Positions 6,097-11,030 of a DNA stretch of 11,030 bases are shown here, in pieces; the first letter of the stretch is position 1; each line of letters starts with the position of its first letter. Both the position numbers and the translations under genes were made by a program. The notes under the pieces were generated by a model. It was given only the letters and a program-made list of their open reading frames with translations. It had not been told where the DNA came from and did no database searches. This DNA comes from an uncultured Saprospiraceae bacterium (GTDB taxonomy: Bacteria > Bacteroidota > Bacteroidia > Chitinophagales > Saprospiraceae): positions 1-11,030 of the forward strand of contig CALCMV010000142.1 in assembly GCA_937967535.1 (NCBI GenBank). The letters are read 5' to 3'.

Positions 6097-7344
6097 TTAT
6101 TTAAAATCCATTCTCCGAAAAACACTTAATAAATTTATCGCTTCTGATTCCGCTTCAATGTCCATATTCAGTCTGCCCAATAACCATGCCGCCGCCTCGC
6201 ATATCGGCACACTTGTATAATACGCATCACGCGCATGATGCACATATTTGAGGACTAAAAAAGCATTGAACCATTGAAAAAAACGTTGTCGGAAAGTTCT
6301 TGGATTTGAGGTATGCGCGTGTATTTCTTTTACTTTTTTTTGGAAATTATTTTGTACTAAAAATGTGTGAATACTATCGGGCAAATCTTCTACAAAACGA
6401 GCTATGTCCAATTCATTTTTTATTTCGTATAATGTATTTATTTTTTTTATAAAAAACTGTAAATCAACAAATACATTTGGGTGATAGGCAAGATAGCCAT
6501 GCTCACTTTGAATTAAATCTCCGACAGCCTTGCCCGTTCCGAAAGGTACACGATGCGAGGGTCGCGGCGAGGGAATGACACGGGTGCTACTTAGTTCTGT
6601 AAAATGTCCGTGCGGAATAAATTTATGTAAAAAGTAGAAATCTTCTCCTGCTTTTCTGCGGTTCATACCGCCTTGTCGTTGGTAGGCATCGGCGCGTACC
6701 GCCATACTCGAACCAATGGTCTGATAGGCATGCGGAAATCCCGCCCAACGCAGTGCATGTACATAATATCGCAGGTACAATTCGTAATCTACAATCGCCT
6801 CATAAACTTCCGGCGGATATGCCTCTCCGCTTGTGGGATGTTCAAAATAAATGCTACATGCTTCTGTATCAGGATACCTTTGAAAATGCCTTTCAATTTC
6901 TTGCAAATAATTGCTATCACAACTCGAATCCGCATCAAAACAGACTATCACGCCTTTCGGATGTTCGACTTGTTCCAATCGTCGGACGGCTTCATCCATA
7001 CCGATTTTTCGTGCCAAACCTACGCCCGCGTGTTTCTTAGGCATATTCGGATGATCTAGTACAAAACAACGGAATTTATCATCGGTATTTTGAGGTATCC
7101 ATTCATTCAATTGCCTGATAGTCAACTTGTTTTGTTGTTTAATTTTGGGCAAACTCAACTCCGAATCATTAACCACTACAATGACTTCAACGGCACATTC
7201 AGGCGGTTCACAATCACGCAATACCTGTACGCTCGATACCACATCCGGCTCATCATGGCAGGGAATCACCAAGACAATACCCAAATCTTTACGGGCTAGT
7301 TCCCGAATCTGAGGCGGATAAAGCGCGTGTTTCTCCAAATACAT
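6097..7344 (-). CDS. GT2-like family glycosyltransferase (GT-A fold)
   Basis: This is a 415-residue soluble glycosyltransferase of GT-A type. The N-terminal nucleotide-sugar-binding strand is GIVLVIPCHDEP (22-33), a second strand is VEVIVVVND (52-60), the metal-binding DxD-like element is CFDADSSCD (135-143), and the catalytic-base region is GEDFYFLHK (233-241). A characteristic SPRPSHRVPFGTGKAVG stretch (259-275) follows. The C-terminal 120 residues have no clear domain and contain no membrane helix, so it is not a processive synthase. Acceptor and donor cannot be read from sequence. Overlap-free zero-base linkage to murB suggests co-expression and perhaps a cell-envelope role, but this is inference. 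The start ATG at 7342-7344 lies only 32 bp from a MITE-like element, which should therefore carry or border the operon promoter. Confidence 0.88.
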   Translation of the reverse strand: MYLEKHALYPPQIRELARKDLGIVLVIPCHDEPDVVSSVQVLRDCEPPECAVEVIVVVNDSELSLPKIKQQNKLTIRQLNEWIPQNTDDKFRCFVLDHPNMPKKHAGVGLARKIGMDEAVRRLEQVEHPKGVIVCFDADSSCDSNYLQEIERHFQRYPDTEACSIYFEHPTSGEAYPPEVYEAIVDYELYLRYYVHALRWAGFPHAYQTIGSSMAVRADAYQRQGGMNRRKAGEDFYFLHKFIPHGHFTELSSTRVIPSPRPSHRVPFGTGKAVGDLIQSEHGYLAYHPNVFVDLQFFIKKINTLYEIKNELDIARFVEDLPDSIHTFLVQNNFQKKVKEIHAHTSNPRTFRQRFFQWFNAFLVLKYVHHARDAYYTSVPICEAAAWLLGRLNMDIEAESEAINLLSVFRRMDFK

Positions 7345-7376
7345 TTTTTAAATGGTATGGACGGTGTACTTACTTT

Positions 7377-7514
7377 CAATGTATTCACCAATTTTGAATT
7401 TTGAATGAAAAAATATTTTATTTGTTTATTTTTAATTATCAACAAAAAACAAAGTAAAATTTAAATTAATTTGTTATTCAAAATTTATCATTCAAAATTT
7501 GGCGAAGGACATTG
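7377..7514. mobile_element. MITE-like element, family C (138 bp), in front of the murB operon
   Basis: The left end CAATGTATTCACCAATTTTG (7377-7396) is matched in inverted form at 7514 downward (CAATGTCCTTCGCCAAATTT), with a few substitutions and a one-base gap. Both sides are flanked by TACTTT (7371-7376 and 7515-7520), a 6-bp direct repeat consistent with a target duplication. The interior is A/T-rich with no open reading frame. A related left end occurs at 10823-10890. Confidence 0.65.
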
Positions 7515-7523
7515 TACTTTAGA

Positions 7524-7618
7524 GCATGTTTGAAATTCACAAAATGTGACAAATTTGCCTTATATACTCAAAGCTATAAAGGGAGCAATTTGTTAAAGGC
7601 ATGTTTGGTGGTTTTGTG
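7524..7618. repeat. Imperfect inverted and direct repeats 3' of the response regulator
   Basis: GCATGTTTG occurs twice in direct orientation (7524-7532 and 7599-7607). CACAAAA (7538-7544) and TTTTGTG (7612-7618) are complementary ends of an 81-bp imperfect palindrome that also pairs TGCCTT with AAGGCA. GAGCATGTTTG-type starts are seen at ends of some IS5-like elements, so this may be an IS remnant, but no target duplication was found. With the rest of 7345-7673 this segment contains no gene. Confidence 0.45.
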
Positions 7619-7673
7619 ATAGCAAGTGTTCTTTGAGGTTTTCGTTTTGAGCAATAAAAAACTGCTGGAAAAG

Positions 7674-8120
7674 TTAGTCTGTTTTTGGTGGTATTTCTGC
7701 TATTGATAGCCAAAAATTGACAATAGTAGATATTGCTTTACGAAATTCGTCAAAGTCTAAAGGCTTGTGTACGTATGCGTTAACATGAAGTTTGTACACT
7801 TCTGTGATTTCATTTGGGTGATATGAATTTGTTAATACTATAATAGGAATTGCCTTTAGATTGTCGTCATTTTTCGTCACTTTCAGTACTTCTTTACCTT
7901 CTTTTTTTGGCATATTCAAATCCAAAAAAATGAGGTCGGGTCTAGGAGCGTCTTGGTACTTACCTTTTTTGTAAAGAAAATCCAGTCCTTCCTCCCCGTC
8001 CATAACTACTGAAATATTGATTTTCTCATCTACCTCTCTTAGAGCTTCTTGTATCAATCTAATATCAGCAGGCCTATCTTCCATGATAAGTATATCATAA
8101 TATCTGGCCACTTTCTTCAT
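7674..8120 (-). CDS. Single-domain response regulator, Rcp1-like
   Basis: This 148-residue protein is a stand-alone receiver (REC) domain that accepts phosphate from a histidine kinase and has no output domain. The acidic pocket is Glu14-Asp15 (ILIMEDRPADI), the phosphoacceptor is Asp67 in FLDLNMPKKEG, the signalling Thr is Thr97 in VLTNS, and the conserved Lys is Lys119 in HKPLDF. The long alpha3-region insert (LYKKGKYQDAPRPDLIFL) and the C-terminal extension with NFW are typical of the Rcp1-like group, often partnered with phytochrome or PAS/GAF hybrid kinases. No kinase gene is in the window, so the partner is encoded elsewhere. The gene stands alone between two repeat-rich spacers. All residues needed for phosphorylation are present. 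Confidence 0.92.
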   Translation of the reverse strand: MKKVARYYDILIMEDRPADIRLIQEALREVDEKINISVVMDGEEGLDFLYKKGKYQDAPRPDLIFLDLNMPKKEGKEVLKVTKNDDNLKAIPIIVLTNSYHPNEITEVYKLHVNAYVHKPLDFDEFRKAISTIVNFWLSIAEIPPKTD

Positions 8121-8211
8121 AGGTTGTGCGATTTAGTAGTAGTATAATAATGTTATTAAAAGGGCTTTACTGCCACTCTGCTTCCTATTTGTGCAAAACA
8201 AAGCGAGACTA

Positions 8212-8233
8212 CAAAGATAGTATCCTTAGGATA
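8212..8233 (-). promoter_or_regulatory. Candidate promoter -7 box and adjacent palindrome for the response regulator
   Basis: On the minus strand TATCTTTG (8219-8212) fits TAnnTTTG. Directly upstream lies a 13-bp palindrome, TATCCT-T-AGGATA (8221-8233), where a repressor could cover the space between the -7 and -33 boxes. No good TTG -33 box is seen (CTG is at the right spacing). The predicted leader is about 85 nt. Confidence 0.4.
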
Positions 8234-8560
8234 GTGACAGTGTAAAATGTGCAAAACAGCAAAATAAATATGAACTTATGTATGCTTAATCCCTAATTTG
8301 GTAAAAGTTACGTAATATGCCGTAAATTTTATTTTAAGTAGTTAATAATCAGTGATTTGGAGAAATTAAGATGCTAAATTCCTATTCCGTAAATAGGTTT
8401 GGCAAGAGGATAGCTTTACATTGGAATTTTGCATCAAACAAAACGAAAATTTCCAACTTTTATAGGAAAACAGGCATTTTTATCACGATTTCAACTATAT
8501 ATAATTTTAAAAAAAATTACATCAAATAAAACTTACTTTATAAGGTAATTTTTACGGATT
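8234..8560. other. Non-coding AT-rich spacer
   Basis: I see no gene, tRNA or clear repeat here. It lies between the response-regulator promoter and the block of palindromes and MITEs that begins near 8561. Confidence 0.5.
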
Positions 8561-8561
8561 T

Positions 8562-8644
8562 ATGGTTTAATGTCTTGGACAAATGGCGGATGATGAACAA
8601 TAAATTTTAAATTCATCCATTTGTGAAAACATTAAATAAACCAT
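8562..8644. repeat. Long interrupted palindrome next to the family A element
   Basis: The nested complementary arms are ATGGTTTAATGT (8562-8573) with ACATTAAATAAACCAT (8629-8644, four extra bases), ACAAATGG (8579-8586) with CCATTTGT (8617-8624), and GATGAA with TTCATC further inside. The left part CTTGGACAAATGG resembles the family A terminus CTTTGGACAAAATGG. The palindrome ends exactly where the 7-bp duplication of the neighbouring element begins (8645). Confidence 0.6.
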
Positions 8645-8734
8645 ATACTAATTGGACTTTGGACAAAATGGGAATTAGGTAACTGGGAAATTAGGTTTAA
8701 AATTGTAACTCATCGATAATCAATTGAATATTTT

Positions 8735-8893
8735 GGTTCTTTGACAATTTGGGTGGTAATATTTTTTGAAATAGAACTTGCCCCAAACCTATAAGGTTTT
8801 CAAAACCTTATAGGTTTACAATCAGCGAGTTATCTCTATTTTTTACACCAAAAATAAAAGAAATAATTTTACCACCCAAATTGTCAAAGAACC
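8735..8893. mobile_element. MITE-like element, family B (159 bp), nested in family A copy 2
   Basis: The terminal inverted repeats begin GGTTCTTTGACAATTT and are identical for 25 bp (8735-8759 against 8869-8893); 31 of the first 33 positions agree. Exact 8-bp duplications AATATTTT flank it (8727-8734 and 8894-8901). GG-starting ends of this length with 8-bp duplications are the pattern of the ISL3 family, so an ISL3-type transposase elsewhere is the likely mobiliser (inference). The centre carries a 33-bp palindrome (8785-8817). Confidence 0.88.
8785..8817. repeat. Perfect 33-bp palindrome inside the family B element
   Basis: AAACCTATAAGGTTTT (8785-8800) and its exact complement (8802-8817) flank a single C. 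This AACCTATAAGG-type palindrome is one I associate with dispersed intergenic repeats of Bacteroidota genomes. It would form a very stable hairpin in either transcript. Confidence 0.85.
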
Positions 8894-8955
8894 AATATTT
8901 TTTATTATTAAAATAAAATAGTTTATTAATTTTTTTATGTAAAATTCTAAAAAAG

Positions 8956-8973
8956 TCCCGATAGTTATCGGGA
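8956..8973. repeat. TCCCGATA-type palindrome in the right arm of family A copy 2
   Basis: TCCCGATAGTTATCGGGA has 8-bp arms around GT. Palindromes of this sequence are widespread in Bacteroidota intergenic DNA. Copy 1 of family A has no such palindrome at the corresponding place, so this arm has diverged by insertion or replacement. Confidence 0.75.
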
Positions 8974-9025
8974 TTACCCAATTTCCTCTGTCCAAAGTCT
9001 AAATACTAAGTACATTGTAAAATAA

Positions 9026-9062
9026 GTTTCTTTGTTACATTTATTTAAATTTACAAAGAAAC
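9026..9062 (-). terminator. Probable intrinsic terminator of the aldehyde dehydrogenase gene
   Basis: GTTTCTTTGT (9026-9035) and ACAAAGAAAC (9053-9062) form a perfect 10-bp stem with a 17-nt A/T loop, 17 bp after the ALDH stop. On the minus strand the stem is followed by TTATTTT; on the plus strand by CTATTTTTT, so it could work in both directions. Confidence 0.55.
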
Positions 9063-9079
9063 CTATTTTTTAAGCATTA

Positions 9080-10606
9080 TTAAAAGTCAAATTTAATACC
9101 CTGTGCAAGAGGTACTTCTTTGCTATAATTAATCGTATTGGTTTGGCGACGCATATAGGCTTTCCACGAATCAGAGCCACTTTCGCGCCCACCGCCTGTT
9201 TCTTTTTCACCACCGAAAGCACCGCCAATTTCGGCACCGCTTGTTCCGATATTGACATTGGCTATTCCGCAGTCCGACCCTGCGGATGAAAGGAATAATT
9301 CTGCCTCTCTCAAATTGGTGGTCATAATAGCGGATGAAAGCCCCTGTGGAACGTCATTTTGCATAGCTACGGCATCTTCAATCTCATTGTAACGCATCAG
9401 ATAAAGGATAGGTGCGAAGGTTTCATGCTGAACGATTGCCATATCATTGCGTACCTCTGCTATGCAGGGGCGCACATAGCAGCCGCTTTCGTAGCCCGTG
9501 CCTTCCAATACACCGCCCTTAACGAGCATTTTACCGCCTTGTTCTTTGATTTTTTCGATGGAATTGAGGTAGTTGTTTACTGCATCTTTATCTATGAGAG
9601 GTCCTACGTGGTTGTTTTCGTCTAAAGGGTTGCCGATTCTTAGTTGTTTGTAGGCATTCACGATATTGTCTTTCACTTTATCGTAAACACTTTCGTGAAT
9701 AATCAAACGACGAGTAGAGGTGCAACGCTGTCCTGCAGTACCTACTGCACCAAATACTGCCCCTACCGTAGTAACTTCCAAATCAGCATGTGGAGTGACG
9801 ATAATCGCATTATTGCCACCCAATTCAAGGAGCGTTTTGCCCATTCTTGAAGCTACTGCTGCGCCTACGATTTTGCCCATTCGGGTACTGCCCGTAGCAG
9901 AAATCAAAGGCACTCGCTTATCATTCGTCAGCCATTCTCCGACTTTGTAATCGCCAGTTATGACGCAACAAACACCCTCGTGGACACTATTTTCCTTAAA
10001 AACTTTTGCTAAAATATTCTGACATGCAACTGAACACAAAGGGGTTTTCTCCGAGCCTTTCCACACACAGACATCGCCACAGACCAAAGCAATCATCGAG
10101 TTCCACGCCCATACCGCTACCGGAAAATTGAAGGCAGAAATAATCCCCACTATCCCAAGTGGGTGCCATTGCTCATACATACGATGTAGCGGTCGCTCCG
10201 ACTGCATGGTAAGCCCATAAAGCTGACGCGATAAGCCCACAGCAAAGTCGCATATATCAATCATTTCCTGCACTTCGCCCAAGCCTTCCTGATAGCTTTT
10301 GCCCATTTCGTAGCTGACCAAGGTGCCGAGTGCTTCCTTGTGTTGGCGTAGTGCTTGACCGTATTGGCGTACAATTTCGCCACGCTGCGGCGCAGGTACC
10401 AGTCGCCATTCATTGAAGGCTTTCTGTGCAGTTTGTATGATTTTTTCGTAATCCTCTTTGCTAGTGGTGCTTACTTTTCCAATGAGTTTGCCATCTACGG
10501 GCGAATAAGATTCTATGAGGTTATCATTTGCATTGAACCAATGCCTGCCTGTACTTGAACCCGAATTGACGGCTGCCAAACCAAGTTCTTTGAGTATTTT
10601 CTCCAT
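9080..10606 (-). CDS. ALDH7-family aldehyde dehydrogenase (alpha-aminoadipic semialdehyde dehydrogenase type)
   Basis: The protein (508 residues, full family length) closely resembles antiquitin/ALDH7A1 and bacterial AmaB/Pcd enzymes. These oxidise alpha-aminoadipic semialdehyde (in equilibrium with piperideine-6-carboxylate) to alpha-aminoadipate with NAD+ in lysine catabolism. Visible features are RGEIVRQ at 75-81, the oxyanion-hole Asn160 in SAFNFPVAVWAWN, the NAD-binding GSTRMG at 239-244, general base Glu261 in ELGGNNAI, nucleophile Cys295 in GTAGQRCTSTRR, and the ALDH7-specific C-terminal part with NVNIGTSGAEIGG, GGGRESGSD, YMRRQTNTINYS and LAQGIKFDF. All catalytic residues are intact. 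The ATG at 10604-10606 gives the family's normal N-terminus (ILKELGL). It is monocistronic, with a promoter and a terminator. Other aldehydes such as betaine aldehyde may also be substrates. Confidence 0.95.
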   Translation of the reverse strand: MEKILKELGLAAVNSGSSTGRHWFNANDNLIESYSPVDGKLIGKVSTTSKEDYEKIIQTAQKAFNEWRLVPAPQRGEIVRQYGQALRQHKEALGTLVSYEMGKSYQEGLGEVQEMIDICDFAVGLSRQLYGLTMQSERPLHRMYEQWHPLGIVGIISAFNFPVAVWAWNSMIALVCGDVCVWKGSEKTPLCSVACQNILAKVFKENSVHEGVCCVITGDYKVGEWLTNDKRVPLISATGSTRMGKIVGAAVASRMGKTLLELGGNNAIIVTPHADLEVTTVGAVFGAVGTAGQRCTSTRRLIIHESVYDKVKDNIVNAYKQLRIGNPLDENNHVGPLIDKDAVNNYLNSIEKIKEQGGKMLVKGGVLEGTGYESGCYVRPCIAEVRNDMAIVQHETFAPILYLMRYNEIEDAVAMQNDVPQGLSSAIMTTNLREAELFLSSAGSDCGIANVNIGTSGAEIGGAFGGEKETGGGRESGSDSWKAYMRRQTNTINYSKEVPLAQGIKFDF

Positions 10607-10650
10607 TATTTATCTTATGTTTAAGCCTAATAAATCGGCATTTTGCGGCG

Positions 10651-10658
10651 CAAAGGTA
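10651..10658 (-). promoter_or_regulatory. Bacteroidota-type -7 box of the aldehyde dehydrogenase gene
   Basis: On the minus strand TACCTTTG (10658-10651) matches TAnnTTTG exactly. It is followed by CGCCGCAAAATGCC, a context I associate with Bacteroidota promoters. TTG boxes upstream are spaced 14 and 24 bp, just outside the ideal range. The box overlaps a 13-bp palindrome, TTTGCG-G-CGCAAA (10642-10654), near the expected start site. The leader would be about 40 nt, ending in an A-rich sequence before ATG. Confidence 0.65.
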
Positions 10659-10766
10659 CGAGTTTGTTTTCGCAATTTATAACAATAAATAACTATACTC
10701 AATTGTTTGAGCTTATGCTCTGATAATTTTATCTATATAAATATTTTATTTAAATTTATTGACTTG

Positions 10767-10782
10767 GGTTCTTTGATAATTT
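10767..10782 (+). repeat. Solitary end resembling the family B terminus
   Basis: GGTTCTTTGATAATTT matches the first 16 bases of the family B inverted repeat (8735-8750) with one difference, and GAAATAGAG follows as in family B (GAAATAGAAC). No inverted partner is found in the remaining 250 bp, so this is a truncated or diverged element, or one whose other end lies outside the window. Confidence 0.55.
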
Positions 10783-10822
10783 TTGCAAAACGAAATAGAG
10801 CGTAAGTACTCTATCCTATTAT

Positions 10823-10890
10823 AATGTATTCGCTAATTATAAATTTATAATTAAAATATATATTATTCTATAATTTATGATTATCAACAA
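10823..10890 (+). repeat. Left end homologous to the family C element
   Basis: The 68 bases from AATGTATTC to TTATCAACAA align without gaps to 7378-7445 in the family C element, with about 53 of 68 identical. The matching right end is not recognisable before the window ends. The copy begins 41 bp after the solitary family B-like end. Confidence 0.6.
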
Positions 10891-11030
10891 CAGCAATTCT
10901 TTAAGTTCTGAAAATGAACTAAAAAAACATTATTATAAATTATTATTTCAATTTTAAATTCAAATTATTCAGCCAAATGCGGTTTTAAATTAGTCTAACA
11001 TGAAAACGCCATAAATAATTGATTATTAAT
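10891..11030. other. Non-coding AT-rich end of the window
   Basis: I see no gene or strong repeat. A 5-bp hairpin (AGTTC..GAACT, near 10904-10920) is the only local structure. Confidence 0.4.

Larger units (their letters stand above)
8652..9002. mobile_element. MITE-like element, family A, copy 2, interrupted by a second element
   Basis: The ends TTGGACTTTGGACA (8652-8665) and, inverted from 9002, TTAGACTTTGGACA agree at 13 of 14 positions. Both flanks read ATACTAA (8645-8651 and 9003-9009), a 7-bp target duplication. The 351-bp span includes the family B insertion and its 8-bp duplication (167 bp together), so the uninterrupted element was 184 bp, matching the 186 bp of copy 1 at 429-614. 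It has no coding capacity; any transposase must act in trans. Confidence 0.78.

Noticed and set aside
6673..7312. Plus-strand open frames opposite the glycosyltransferase
   Set aside because: Antisense frames in a gene with intact GT-A motifs; no leader, promoter or recognisable protein.
8735..8893. CRISPR-like or tandem array
   Set aside because: The repeats are inverted, occur once per side, and are flanked by a target duplication; there are no regularly spaced direct repeats or spacers.
9070..9258. Small reading frame overlapping the 3' end of the aldehyde dehydrogenase gene, same strand
   Set aside because: It lies in another frame of a clearly coding gene and its translation has no family-like features.

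Overview
The window looks like a chromosomal segment of a Bacteroidota bacterium, probably a Cytophagales-type environmental lineage. The evidence is the moderately GC-rich genes set in very AT-rich spacers, A-rich leaders without Shine-Dalgarno sequences, promoter boxes of the Bacteroidota form TAnnTTTG, and palindromic repeats typical of that phylum (TCCCGATA..TATCGGGA, AAACCTATAAGG.., GCTAAAGT-type). The genus is not determinable from what I can see.

Layout. Positions 1-686 are non-coding and hold a REPIN-like inverted pair and a 186-bp MITE. Then come two plus-strand genes: a zinc-independent quinone oxidoreductase/VAT-1-like MDR enzyme (687-1709) and a polyphosphate glucokinase of the ROK superfamily (1961-2707). 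From 2754 to 4500 lie three small, AT-rich, minus-strand orphan genes (a one-TM DUF3592-like protein and two unrecognised proteins). The spacers after the two unrecognised genes carry the same 43-bp structured repeat. From 4660 to 7344 lies a minus-strand operon: a GT2-like glycosyltransferase, murB (start codon directly abutting the glycosyltransferase stop) and a MerR-type regulator. A minus-strand single-domain Rcp1-like response regulator follows (7674-8120), then about 950 bp of non-coding DNA, and an ALDH7-type (antiquitin/alpha-aminoadipic semialdehyde) dehydrogenase on the minus strand (9080-10606) with a good promoter and terminator. The last 420 bp hold fragments of repeats seen elsewhere in the window.

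How it works together. The genes are mainly housekeeping: peptidoglycan precursor synthesis (MurB), sugar phosphorylation from polyphosphate, lysine-derived aldehyde oxidation and redox metabolism. They do not form one pathway.

The most notable content is non-coding. I can reconstruct three non-autonomous element families from terminal inverted repeats and target-site duplications. Family A (7-bp TSD) has copies at 429-614 and 8652-9002. Family B (8-bp TSD, ISL3-like ends) is inserted inside the second A copy at 8735-8893; removing it brings that copy to 184 bp, against 186 bp for the first. Family C (6-bp TSD) is at 7377-7514 with a related end at 10823-10890. A and C sit directly upstream of genes, C just in front of the murB operon. 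No transposase, phage gene, CRISPR array, tRNA or rRNA is visible. I did not find a convincing new protein-based system; the orphan-gene block with its shared structured repeat is the nearest candidate.
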